DNA from: UBA3206 sp963623875 | GTDB lineage: Bacteria > Bacillota_I > Bacilli_A > Acholeplasmatales > Anaeroplasmataceae | Direction of reading: 5' to 3' | Assembly: GCA_963623875.1 (NCBI GenBank) | Contig: CAVFNL010000041.1 | Location: forward strand, 15,067-79,066 | DNA length: 64,000 bases | Part shown: piece by piece, positions 32,652 to 42,006 of the stretch | How the letters are laid out: each line of letters begins with the position of its first letter | How positions within the stretch are numbered: the first letter of the stretch is position 1 | Position numbers and translations under genes: made by a program | Notes under the pieces: model-generated | The model's input: only the letters and a program-made list of their open reading frames with translations | Databases searched by the model: none | What the model was told of the DNA's origin: nothing

Positions 32652-34679
32652 ATGATACCAGATAATGTAGTAAAAGTTTTAAAAAAATTAATAGATAATG
32701 GTTTTGAAGCATACATTGTTGGTGGATATGTGCGTGATAGTTTATTAAACATCCCTTCGTATGATATAGATATTACGACTAATGCTTCTGTAGAAGAAAT
32801 AAAAAACTTATTTAATATTATAGATAATGGCTCTAAATATTTATCAGTCACAATTGCTGAGGGAGACTATAAATATGAAATTACAACATATAGAAAAGAT
32901 ATAGAATATCTTGATCATCGCCATCCGGTAAGCGTTGTAGCCTTAAGCCTTGATGAAGATTTAGTAAGAAGAGATTTTACAATAAATGCATTAGTACTTG
33001 ATATTAATGAGAATGTTATTGATAAGCATAATGGTATTTATGATTTAGAAAATAAAATAATAAGAACAATAAAAGATCCGTATAAAAGATTTGATGAAGA
33101 TGCTTTAAGAATTCTTAGAGGGATATATTTAAAATCAAAGCTTGGTTTTAATTTCGATGAAGAGACATATGATGCTTTATGCGATAAAGCACATTTGGTA
33201 AACAATTTATCTGGTCTAAGAAAGAAACAAGAATTATTTAAAATGATTAGATATAATAAAGATAATTCCTACATTGAATTGTTTATAAAAACAGGAATTA
33301 TTAATTATTATGATTCTTTAAAAGAAGGTTTATTATATTTATATAATAATCATATTGTATTAAATGATATTAATATTGTTCTAGGGATTTGCTTTAAGTT
33401 ATCATCAAAAATTGAAAAGAAATATGAATATGATGATTTTTTAAAGAATTTATTTAAATATATTAAAACAATAGATTTTACTGATTTGTATACACTATAT
33501 GATGTGCCACTTGATATAGTAAAAACTATAAATGAAGTAAACAAATATTTAAATAGTTATTATATAAAAGATATAGATGAGTTTTATTCTAATCTTAAAT
33601 TAAAAAATGACAAAGAACTAATGATTTCATCAACTGATTTGATGGAAGTAGTTGATAAAAAAGAAATATCAATAGTAAAAGAAAAATTAATTAGAGCGGT
33701 ACTTGATGGTGCAGTTTTGAATAATAAAGATGATTTAATGAAATACATAAAAAATGGTGAGATTATGGAAGAAGTTATAAAAAGTGTAATATATGCAAAA
33801 ATAGATCAAATTATGAACTCTAAATCAATAGTTAATTTAATTGTTACACTAGATGATAAATCAAAATTCAATTTAAAAATTGAAGATGAAAGAGCTAAAG
33901 AATTAGACTTAAATTGTATATATGAATTTGAAATTGCAAAAAATTCAAATTCTGATAAGTTAAGTGCCTATGTTGTATCATATAGACATATTACAGAATT
34001 GGATGATGTTGAGTTAAAAAATAGTGTATATAGAAAGTTTATGCAAGGTTCTGCAATTGATTATAAAGAATTAAAAAGTGGTATTGAATCCTATATAAAA
34101 AAAATAGAATCAAAAGTACTTTATGATATAGTTCAAACTATAATTTCTAAGTACGAAAATGATTTCTATTTATATCCAGCTGCTTCAAAACTACATCATG
34201 CGTATGTAGGAGGGCTTGCATATCACACATTAGGTATGCTTGAAGTAGCTGATAAAATGTTAATGTGTTATAAATATTTAGATAAAGATTTACTGTTATC
34301 CGGGGTAATATTGCATGATATTGGAAAAGTGATTGAGTTTAGTGGGGTTGAGAACACTGAGTATGCATTGAAAGGACAGCTACTTGGTCATTTATTAATA
34401 GGTTGTGATATTATTAAGGAGGTATGTATTAAATTAGGTTATAATGACGATCAAGAAGAAGTCCTAATGTTATTGCATATGGTTGCGTCCCATCATGGTC
34501 TTCCTCAATATGGGACAATAAAAAGACCATGCACTGCTGAAAGCGCAATGCTATGGTATGTAGATACTATTGATTCTAAATTTAGAGTTTTAGGTGAAGA
34601 ACTAGGTAAAATAGAAGCGGGAGAATTTACAGAACCTATTGGTGTTATGGACAGGGTGAAATTTTATAAGCATAAATAA
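32652..34679 (+). CDS. Fusion: CCA-adding tRNA nucleotidyltransferase + YhaM-type 3'-5' exoribonuclease
   Basis: 675 residues in one frame. ATG 32652 follows ATAGGAGA; the open frame upstream runs through the leader hairpin. Residues 1-~375 are a class II CCA-adding enzyme/poly(A) polymerase: G-G-Y-V-R-D (24-29), catalytic D-I-D (38-40), R-R-D-F-T-I-N-A-L (106-114), E-D-A-L-R (149-153) for base selection. Residues ~378-447 look like an OB-fold and ~505-675 are an HD domain with metal ligands H515/H516, H-D (555-556), H580, H614/H615 and D641 region. The order OB-fold plus HD and the length (~298 residues) match the exoribonuclease YhaM. Both halves keep their catalytic residues, so the protein may both build and trim RNA 3' ends. 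Confidence 0.88.
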   Translation: MIPDNVVKVLKKLIDNGFEAYIVGGYVRDSLLNIPSYDIDITTNASVEEIKNLFNIIDNGSKYLSVTIAEGDYKYEITTYRKDIEYLDHRHPVSVVALSLDEDLVRRDFTINALVLDINENVIDKHNGIYDLENKIIRTIKDPYKRFDEDALRILRGIYLKSKLGFNFDEETYDALCDKAHLVNNLSGLRKKQELFKMIRYNKDNSYIELFIKTGIINYYDSLKEGLLYLYNNHIVLNDINIVLGICFKLSSKIEKKYEYDDFLKNLFKYIKTIDFTDLYTLYDVPLDIVKTINEVNKYLNSYYIKDIDEFYSNLKLKNDKELMISSTDLMEVVDKKEISIVKEKLIRAVLDGAVLNNKDDLMKYIKNGEIMEEVIKSVIYAKIDQIMNSKSIVNLIVTLDDKSKFNLKIEDERAKELDLNCIYEFEIAKNSNSDKLSAYVVSYRHITELDDVELKNSVYRKFMQGSAIDYKELKSGIESYIKKIESKVLYDIVQTIISKYENDFYLYPAASKLHHAYVGGLAYHTLGMLEVADKMLMCYKYLDKDLLLSGVILHDIGKVIEFSGVENTEYALKGQLLGHLLIGCDIIKEVCIKLGYNDDQEEVLMLLHMVASHHGLPQYGTIKRPCTAESAMLWYVDTIDSKFRVLGEELGKIEAGEFTEPIGVMDRVKFYKHK

Positions 34680-34709
34680 CATAGACTTGAAATACACAAA
34701 TGCTACAAC

Positions 34710-34738
34710 TTGATTTTTGATTTATCTAATGATAATAT
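34710..34738 (+). promoter_or_regulatory. Promoter of the twin lipoprotein operon
   Basis: TTGATT (34710-34715), 17-base spacer, TAATAT (34733-34738); 50 bases upstream of the ATG. Confidence 0.5.
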
Positions 34739-34788
34739 ATAGTATGCGTGATTTTAAGATTTTGAGGAAAAAGGAGTAAAATTTTTCT

Positions 34789-37773
34789 ATGATAAATAAA
34801 TTAAGATTAAAGAAAATCGCAATAGTAGGAACAGCTGGCTTAACTGCCATTTCTTTGGTGTCTTGTAAGAAAACTTCTTATAAGTCTATTGCGTACAATG
34901 ATGTTTATGCAACATCAGGTAAATATTCCATCACAAATGGAGAATTATGGGAAGAATTAAAGTGGAATTCTTATAATACTTTAGGAGATAAGCTTGAACG
35001 TGCAGTAATTTCAACATATCTTGATGAGGCTAATGAAGCATTAAAAGCTATGAATGGTGAAAGTACAGATTTAAGTATCGCTAAACAAAAAAGATACTTA
35101 GATTATTTTGAACTTTTGGCGTTATCTGAACTTTACAGTGCTGCTGAAATTGATGATATATATAAACTTACACAAAAAGAAATTGATGATAAAGCACAAA
35201 CTTTTGTTGATACTGTATATGTAGATAATCAAAAGGTTGTTGATATAGATTCAATTAAACCAGACACATTAAAAGCTAATGGAAAGACTCTTTTTGCTGG
35301 AACAAGATATGAAACTACATATTATGCATATAATTTCTACTATCGTTATGATTTAAAAGTAGCCGAAAAGATATATGCTTATTACTATCTTGAAGATTAT
35401 ATTGTAGACTATAATGAAGATCAAGATGATGAAGACAGTTACTATTATAATGATGAATCAGTAATTCAATTTCAAAGAGAAAATTATGAATATATGGCTG
35501 ATAGAAGAGCTGTATATATTCGTTTTACTAATACAGATGAAATCACATCTACATTTAAAGCATTTGGTATCAAAACATATAATAACCAATACTTCTATAT
35601 TCCACAAAACGGAAAAACAAATGTAGAATATAGTACTTACTATGATGATTTTGATGTTTCTAATGCTGCAAACACTGAACTATGTTATAACCTAACTGCC
35701 TTAGGTGGAGATGGTATGGCTCTTGAATTATATTGCCAAATGTATAACTATATTTATTCGTATCGTGATGCACTGCCAACTGTTATAGAAACTACAAATA
35801 CTACAACTAATAGACGTGATATAACAGAAAACATTGTTAATACATTTGTAGAAGATGATAAGAGTGTTGAAGATATTATTTCAGCATGGGATAGTGAAGA
35901 TATTAAAACTATTACATATACTCAAGATGAATTAAATGATGTTGATGACGATTTTAAAATGTATGTATCAGGTACATTGAAAGTTAACCCTAATATTGCG
36001 GATGGTGAACAAAGATATTCTACAGAAGGATATAATATAGGAGATTATTACTATCTAGTGTTTAAAGTTTCAGAAGATGCGCTTGCGGATGAATTTAAAC
36101 TTGTTGATGATATTGATACTGATACAGTAATTCCTTCAGATAAAGATGAATATAAACAAGTTCTTGTAGATGAAATGATGTGGGATGAAATTACAGATTC
36201 ATACATTTCAACTCACCTTCAAGAAGCATTAGATGATGCTAAAGTATATATTTATGATAATGATGTAGAAATTGTATACTCCTATAATGTATCTTCATAC
36301 TCAAAGACTCATAAAAATGCACCTACAAAAGATACACTAATGACTGTAGTTTATAAGAAAAAGAAAACTAATATTACAATTGGTGATGTATTTAGCGAAT
36401 TAGAAAAAGAAAATGGAGTTACAACATCTATTGACTTATTATCTAAAAAAGCTATTAAAGATACTCAAGAATATAAAGATACTAAAGATGATGTAAAAAC
36501 ATATAAAACAACTCTAGATTTATTACTTGCGTATTTTGCACAAGGACAAATTGATAGTTATGATGCATCTCTTGGTAAATATAACTTCTTAAAATTATAT
36601 TTCCACTACACAGATGTAGATGATATAGTTAACAACTACTACAGAATTCAAGCGGCACAAGCAAAAATTTTAACAGACTATGCTAACAACCAAGAATTCT
36701 ATAAGATGTTACAATCATATGCTAAGAGTGCATATGATAAAGCATTTACAGCATCTGCGACAAATATATTAGTATATGTTGATATGGATGAAGATGGAAA
36801 GGCTGATACAGACTTCGATTGGTCAACACCTGTTCCTACAGATCCTACAAAGACATATAAAGATTATGCTGTAGAATTAATGCAAACATTAGTTACACGT
36901 ATGACTAATGTTGATGATGAAAAAGCAACTACACTTTCATCAATGGTTGAAGAATATCAAAAATCACAAAAGTTCACAAATGGTATCGATGAATACAATG
37001 GACAAACTGATGAATATGACCCCACTGAGCCTGAAACAAGATGGGCTAAATATAAAAGAGCAGGTCTTTATATTTCATCTACTGATTATTCGGATGTAAA
37101 GATTTCATCAACTGAATCATCAACTGATACTACAATACCATACAATACTCTAAAGCAAAGATTACATGAACTATATAATACAATTTCTAAGTTCGATACT
37201 TTCCCAACAGACTATCTAGATTCTGAAAAATACACTGGTACATCACCAGAAGGATGGCTTCTAGAAAATAGTAAGGGTGAAAGTGTTGGATATTCATTAA
37301 TGTTAATTACTTCATGTACAGTAAGAAGTAGTGCAGAATTTAAAGCTACTGATGACGTTAACGGACGTTATTCAAATATCACAATTACTTATGATGATGT
37401 TAAGAAGAATATTTCAAATATTTATAATGAATCAAAAGAGGAAGCTTCAATTGATCAAATCACATTATTTGTTTATGAATATTTAAATTACGAAACTTCA
37501 ACATTCTTCCCATCATCAGTACAAACATACATAACTGATTTTATTATGCCAGTATATGAAAAATATACAGGAACAGCAACTCAACGTGAATTGTTATTTA
37601 AGAAGATGCTTAATTCATCAATATCATTTGCGACATCTTCAAATGACGCAAGATTAAAAGAAGTTATGCAAATTAATAGAAGGCAAGATGATAATTATCT
37701 TACAGATACAGATGAGGCATACTTATTTGCAGGTTGGTGGGATAAAGTATTATCTCTAAAAGAAGGTGAATAA
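34789..37773 (+). CDS. Giant lipoprotein, PrsA/foldase-like (first of pair)
   Basis: 994 residues. Signal peptide with lipobox L-V-S-C (Cys26), so it is anchored to the outer face of the membrane. The N-terminal S-I-T-N-G-E-L-W-E-E-L segment (~47-57) resembles the start of PrsA/SurA-type foldases (S-I-T-x-G-E-L). Around residue ~660 an A-T-N-I-L-V-Y-V-D stretch sits where a parvulin A-x-H-I-L-V would be, with the histidine lost. The rest is rich in Tyr, Asp, Thr and Lys. PrsA is usually ~290 residues. It looks like a tandemly expanded or divergent relative; PPIase activity is doubtful. ATG 34789 follows AAAAAGGAG. The next gene is a paralogue. Confidence 0.6.
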   Translation: MINKLRLKKIAIVGTAGLTAISLVSCKKTSYKSIAYNDVYATSGKYSITNGELWEELKWNSYNTLGDKLERAVISTYLDEANEALKAMNGESTDLSIAKQKRYLDYFELLALSELYSAAEIDDIYKLTQKEIDDKAQTFVDTVYVDNQKVVDIDSIKPDTLKANGKTLFAGTRYETTYYAYNFYYRYDLKVAEKIYAYYYLEDYIVDYNEDQDDEDSYYYNDESVIQFQRENYEYMADRRAVYIRFTNTDEITSTFKAFGIKTYNNQYFYIPQNGKTNVEYSTYYDDFDVSNAANTELCYNLTALGGDGMALELYCQMYNYIYSYRDALPTVIETTNTTTNRRDITENIVNTFVEDDKSVEDIISAWDSEDIKTITYTQDELNDVDDDFKMYVSGTLKVNPNIADGEQRYSTEGYNIGDYYYLVFKVSEDALADEFKLVDDIDTDTVIPSDKDEYKQVLVDEMMWDEITDSYISTHLQEALDDAKVYIYDNDVEIVYSYNVSSYSKTHKNAPTKDTLMTVVYKKKKTNITIGDVFSELEKENGVTTSIDLLSKKAIKDTQEYKDTKDDVKTYKTTLDLLLAYFAQGQIDSYDASLGKYNFLKLYFHYTDVDDIVNNYYRIQAAQAKILTDYANNQEFYKMLQSYAKSAYDKAFTASATNILVYVDMDEDGKADTDFDWSTPVPTDPTKTYKDYAVELMQTLVTRMTNVDDEKATTLSSMVEEYQKSQKFTNGIDEYNGQTDEYDPTEPETRWAKYKRAGLYISSTDYSDVKISSTESSTDTTIPYNTLKQRLHELYNTISKFDTFPTDYLDSEKYTGTSPEGWLLENSKGESVGYSLMLITSCTVRSSAEFKATDDVNGRYSNITITYDDVKKNISNIYNESKEEASIDQITLFVYEYLNYETSTFFPSSVQTYITDFIMPVYEKYTGTATQRELLFKKMLNSSISFATSSNDARLKEVMQINRRQDDNYLTDTDEAYLFAGWWDKVLSLKEGE

Positions 37774-37774
37774 G

Positions 37775-40567
37775 ATGAAAAAAAGTATAATTGCATTACC
37801 TATATTAGGGCTTTCTACAATGGCACTTGTCTCATGTGGTACTAAAGTTAACTCAAAAACACCATATGGAACATTATCTGATTCGAAAACTTATGCAAGC
37901 CTTGGAAGTAATTCAATATCAGAAAAAGGTTTATATAATTTGATGCGAAATAACGGATATAGTGAAGTTTACTCGAATTTAAAAAATCAATTATTTTCTG
38001 ATATTTTGACTAATGAAAAATATTTTGCGTATGATCAAGAAAAAGATGCATATGATTATTACTTATTAAATTCAAATGTAATAAATTCTATATACGGAGT
38101 ATCAACTGTAAGTGCGTATAAAGCATTAACAGAAAAAGATAAACAAAAACAAGCAAAGAAATATGTTGATACCTTGTTCAACGCAGGAACAACAAAAGAA
38201 GATGGATCATATTATACAACACAAGATATTCTTGATTTTTCTATCACTTTTGCGACTGATGAAAATGGGGATGAACAATTCGTAGCTAAATTCCCTTATG
38301 CATTCTATGAATCATATGTATTTGATAGAGCTCTTAACAATTATGTACTTGATCAATTAAAAAATCCTGACTTTAAATATTATTATAAAAATGAATACAT
38401 TAAAGGCGAGGGTAAAAATGATTACTATGTATCAGATGATGATATAAGAGATTATTATTACTCAACTGGAAAAACTTATGGAGAATATAGAGGAATTGTT
38501 ATTAAGTTTGCGTCTGAAGCACAAGCTAACCGTGTTATGCAAAAAGCTATCGGTTCTACAACAATCGATTCTTCAAATTATTTAGAGCAATATTTAAAAA
38601 TATATAATCTAAAGAATACAACTGATGAAAATCTAACTGTTGATAATTATCTTGAAGATGAGCAAACAAATCTAACTATTACTAAGAAAAAGAATAGATT
38701 TACTGCAAAATTTTCTGGAAACTTACAAACATTCTTCCAAAATATGGAAGATGGTGACTATATAACAGAACCATTTAATATCGGTGGAGCATATTATTTA
38801 GTTTATCGTATTTCAGGTAGTGAAGAAGTTGAATGGGAAAACCTTGCGGACAAAGATAAGGTTGCAGGAGATGGAACTACTGTATACGATAAAATGCTTG
38901 ATGACGTTTTATCAAATAAATCCTTATCAACTCTTGCGTCTAAAATAGTAGAAGAAAGAATTGAAGAGATTGTAGATAATGGCGATATTGAAATATATGA
39001 CCCACTAGTTGGATATAATTTTAAACAATCATATAGTGATTTCACATATACTAAAACATTTAATAATGATTATATTTATAAAGTAAAATATAACGGAGAA
39101 GAATATACATATACTCCTAAAGAACTTTATGATGACTTAGAGGAAGCAAATGGTACATCAACTTCTGTTGAATACTTAAAGAATCAATGGGCATTAAGTT
39201 TGACATATATTGATGCACTAGTAGATAGCGATACTTATTCTGATTATAAAACAAGCTTAAATTCAGAAATTAAATCTTTCAATAAAGGGAATAAGGATAT
39301 TTCTAAAAAACTAGGTCTTGAAACTTATCTTCAAACAACTTATGGAGTAAATACTAAAGAAGAAGTATTATCCGAAAAGAAAGCATCTTTAATTCTTGAA
39401 AAGCTAAATACTTATTTTGGTAATCCTACTACTGATAAAGTTAATTTTGATGAAACATCAACACTATATACTCAGTTCGCATCAATTTATAAAGATTTAT
39501 ATGATAAGTATTTTAATGCTGAAATATCACATATCTTAATCTCTGTTGATGAAGATTATTCAGGTACTACAACTGATCCTGATGTGTATAGAGAATCATT
39601 AAAAGAAATTGATCCTACTTTAGTAGACGAATTTGATAGAACTATTTTAAATATTTCAAATGCTATAATTTCAGAAGTAAAGATTCTTACTATCTCTAAG
39701 ACAGTTACTGAAGCTTTCACATATATAGTAGAAGCATTCAACAATAACTATAAGATAGCATCTCTTTCATATACTTTGGGACATGACGTTTATTGGAATG
39801 ATTATAAGAATGAATTCCCTATAACAATGAAGACTGAAGATTTATCAACAATTGACTTGTTTAAAGCGTCAAGTTATGTAGAAGAATTCTCAAATAGAGT
39901 TAAAGAATTGTACGATAAAGTAATTGATGGTACATATGATGAAAAGACTATGGATGATAAGGGAATATTTGAATTTGATTCAACAATAAGCTCTTTAGAA
40001 CCATTATGCAAGACTGTATATGGATATCATTTATTAAATATTTATGGTACTGAAGATAAATCATCTGCTGTATTCAAAAAATCTTCTGATTCAAAAGCAA
40101 AAGATAGCGATGAGTACATGCAATATGAACACCTAGAAGTTGTTATAATTCCAGATGATGCGGATGGAGATACAGATAAAGATGATGATCCAGAGTATGT
40201 ATTATATGCAAATGGATATTCAGACAATGATTACGCATCAGCTTCACAATTATTCATATATTTCTATGAAACTACAGTGATGGGTTCACATTCATTACTT
40301 AAGACATCTGTAAATAGTGCAATTTCAACAATGTTTGATGCAGCAATCACAAATTACACATCAACAAACTTCCAAAATTGGAAATATTTAACTTACGAAT
40401 TAAAAGATTTAACATTCACATCTTCTTCAACAAAGAAAGATATGTATGTTGAAACACTAAAGAATACACTAGTTGGTTATGATTCAACAAGTTGGACATT
40501 ATATACTGATTGGGTAGATACAACAAAATATAATTGGTCAATTGATTACAATTTTATTTGGAAATAA
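37775..40567 (+). CDS. Giant lipoprotein, parvulin-foldase-like (second of pair)
   Basis: 930 residues. ATG 37775 has AGAAGGTG 6 bases upstream and begins 1 base after the first lipoprotein's stop. Lipobox L-V-S-C (Cys21). It shares design with the 34789 product: S-I-S-E-K-G-L-Y-N-L-M near the mature N terminus, a long charged middle, and around residue ~588 A-E-I-S-H-I-L-I-S-V-D, which is close to the parvulin rotamase signature and, unlike in its twin, keeps the histidine. Probably an extracytoplasmic chaperone. Overlapping substrate use with the twin is inferred. Confidence 0.6.
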   Translation: MKKSIIALPILGLSTMALVSCGTKVNSKTPYGTLSDSKTYASLGSNSISEKGLYNLMRNNGYSEVYSNLKNQLFSDILTNEKYFAYDQEKDAYDYYLLNSNVINSIYGVSTVSAYKALTEKDKQKQAKKYVDTLFNAGTTKEDGSYYTTQDILDFSITFATDENGDEQFVAKFPYAFYESYVFDRALNNYVLDQLKNPDFKYYYKNEYIKGEGKNDYYVSDDDIRDYYYSTGKTYGEYRGIVIKFASEAQANRVMQKAIGSTTIDSSNYLEQYLKIYNLKNTTDENLTVDNYLEDEQTNLTITKKKNRFTAKFSGNLQTFFQNMEDGDYITEPFNIGGAYYLVYRISGSEEVEWENLADKDKVAGDGTTVYDKMLDDVLSNKSLSTLASKIVEERIEEIVDNGDIEIYDPLVGYNFKQSYSDFTYTKTFNNDYIYKVKYNGEEYTYTPKELYDDLEEANGTSTSVEYLKNQWALSLTYIDALVDSDTYSDYKTSLNSEIKSFNKGNKDISKKLGLETYLQTTYGVNTKEEVLSEKKASLILEKLNTYFGNPTTDKVNFDETSTLYTQFASIYKDLYDKYFNAEISHILISVDEDYSGTTTDPDVYRESLKEIDPTLVDEFDRTILNISNAIISEVKILTISKTVTEAFTYIVEAFNNNYKIASLSYTLGHDVYWNDYKNEFPITMKTEDLSTIDLFKASSYVEEFSNRVKELYDKVIDGTYDEKTMDDKGIFEFDSTISSLEPLCKTVYGYHLLNIYGTEDKSSAVFKKSSDSKAKDSDEYMQYEHLEVVIIPDDADGDTDKDDDPEYVLYANGYSDNDYASASQLFIYFYETTVMGSHSLLKTSVNSAISTMFDAAITNYTSTNFQNWKYLTYELKDLTFTSSSTKKDMYVETLKNTLVGYDSTSWTLYTDWVDTTKYNWSIDYNFIWK

Positions 40568-40568
40568 T

Positions 40569-40597
40569 GGATGCTTAAATGCATCCTTATTTTTTTA
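40569..40597 (+). terminator. Terminator of the twin lipoprotein operon
   Basis: GGATGC (40569-40574) pairs with GCATCC (40581-40586), then TTATTTTTTT. A TATAAT box at 40601-40606 follows and probably belongs to the walJ promoter. Confidence 0.75.
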
Positions 40598-40622
40598 TGA
40601 TATAATAGGGTCGGTGAATAAA

Positions 40623-41411
40623 ATGAAAATATCAATGGTGGCTTCAGGTTCAAAGGGTAATTTATGTTATATCGAATCTAGTGAAGCAAAAATTTTAATA
40701 GATGCAGGAATCTCGTGTAAAAGATTTACAAAATTTATGGAAGAAAATAATATAGACATAAATCTTGATGGAATTCTTATTACGCATGAACATACAGATC
40801 ATATTTCAGGACTTCTTCAAATATCAAAAAAATACAAATGTCCTATTTATATGACTTCTGGGACAAAAAAAGGAATTAGTGAAAAAACTAATGGAAAAGA
40901 TATTATTTTAAATAATGATATAAAAATTATTGAACAAAATTCAAAATTTAAAATCAAAGATATAGATATAGAAACATTTCCAACTTTTCATGATGTATAT
41001 GAGCCATGTTGTTATGTTCTTAAATCAAACAATAAAAAGTTAGTCTATATTACAGATACAGGCTATATCCCTATAAAATTATATGATAGACTAAAAGGCG
41101 CAGATTGTTATGTAATGGAAGTTAATCACGACCCAGAACTTTTAATGTCATCATCTAGACCATATGAAACTAGAATAAGAATCTTAGGAGATTTTGGGCA
41201 TTTATCAAATGAAGACGGTTTAGAATTACTATCTAACTTAATGGATAAGAATTGTAAGTTGGTGTTTTATGCACATATATCAGAAGAGTGTAATTTGGTA
41301 AGTATTATTAAAGAAGAAGCTAAACGAATGTATCAAAAAATGGCAGTTGATGTGTCTAATGTATCTTTTGTATATACAAATCAGATTGCGACTAAGGTGT
41401 ATGAACTATGA
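40623..41411 (+). CDS. walJ: MBL-fold hydrolase WalJ/YycJ
   Basis: 262 residues. ATG 40623 is chosen because the longer frame crosses the upstream terminator; GGTG lies ~8 bases before it. N-terminal S-G-S-K-G-N (9-14), metal-binding T-H-E-H-T-D-H (~57-63), further histidines at ~119 (F-H-D-V) and the C-terminal H-I-S-E. WalJ proteins accompany the WalRK system and DNA metabolism; no walRK here. Its stop overlaps rlmH (ATGA), evidence that UGA terminates. Confidence 0.88.
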   Translation: MKISMVASGSKGNLCYIESSEAKILIDAGISCKRFTKFMEENNIDINLDGILITHEHTDHISGLLQISKKYKCPIYMTSGTKKGISEKTNGKDIILNNDIKIIEQNSKFKIKDIDIETFPTFHDVYEPCCYVLKSNNKKLVYITDTGYIPIKLYDRLKGADCYVMEVNHDPELLMSSSRPYETRIRILGDFGHLSNEDGLELLSNLMDKNCKLVFYAHISEECNLVSIIKEEAKRMYQKMAVDVSNVSFVYTNQIATKVYEL

Positions 41412-41887
41412 GAATTGAAATTATTAGCGTTGGAAAAATAAAAGAACAATATTTTAAAGATGGAATATTAGAATATAAAAAAAGGCTTGGTAAATACGTT
41501 AGTATTGAAGAAAAAGTATTAGCGGATGAGCCTATAAAAGATAAGGATAAAGAAGCGTTGGTCGAAGAAGTCAAAAAAATAGAAGGGGAAAGAATTTTAA
41601 AAGCCATAAATCCTCAATCGTATGTAATTGCTCTTGATTTAAAAGGAGTAATGTTAGATTCTATTCAGTTTGCACAAAAAATAGATCAAATATTTTCTTA
41701 TAATGCATCTACGATTACGTTTATTATAGGTGGCTCTTTAGGGTTGTCTTGTGATGTTATACAAAGAGCTGATTATAAGTTATGCTTTTCAAAAATGACA
41801 TATCCACATAAACTTATGAAATTAATACTTTTTGAAGCAATTTATAGAGCATTTAAAATAAATAACAACGAAACTTATCACAAATAA
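41408..41887 (+). CDS. rlmH: 23S rRNA (pseudouridine1915-N3)-methyltransferase
   Basis: 159 residues, exact family length. SPOUT methyltransferase: I-I-G-G-S-L-G-L (~105-112) in the knotted SAM site, M-T-Y-P-H-K-L-M (~128-135) and the C-terminal E-A-I-Y-R-A-F-K-I ... Y-H-K. It methylates pseudouridine 1915 in helix 69 of 23S rRNA. Start overlaps walJ by 4 bases; this pair is conserved in Bacillota. Confidence 0.95.
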   Translation: MRIEIISVGKIKEQYFKDGILEYKKRLGKYVSIEEKVLADEPIKDKDKEALVEEVKKIEGERILKAINPQSYVIALDLKGVMLDSIQFAQKIDQIFSYNASTITFIIGGSLGLSCDVIQRADYKLCFSKMTYPHKLMKLILFEAIYRAFKINNNETYHK

Positions 41888-41925
41888 ATTTAGACATCAA
41901 TAGACTAGTTATGGAGTGCTATTTA

Positions 41926-41954
41926 TTGACTATGAAATATGGTTGTGATAAAAT
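41926..41954 (+). promoter_or_regulatory. Promoter of the uxaBAC operon
   Basis: TTGACT (41926-41931), 17-base spacer, TAAAAT (41949-41954): same three parts as the transporter-operon promoter at 13166. Confidence 0.65.
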
Positions 41955-42006
41955 ATTTAAGGTATAAATTGTTAAGATTTTATATAAAAATTCGGAGGAA
42001 ATAAAA

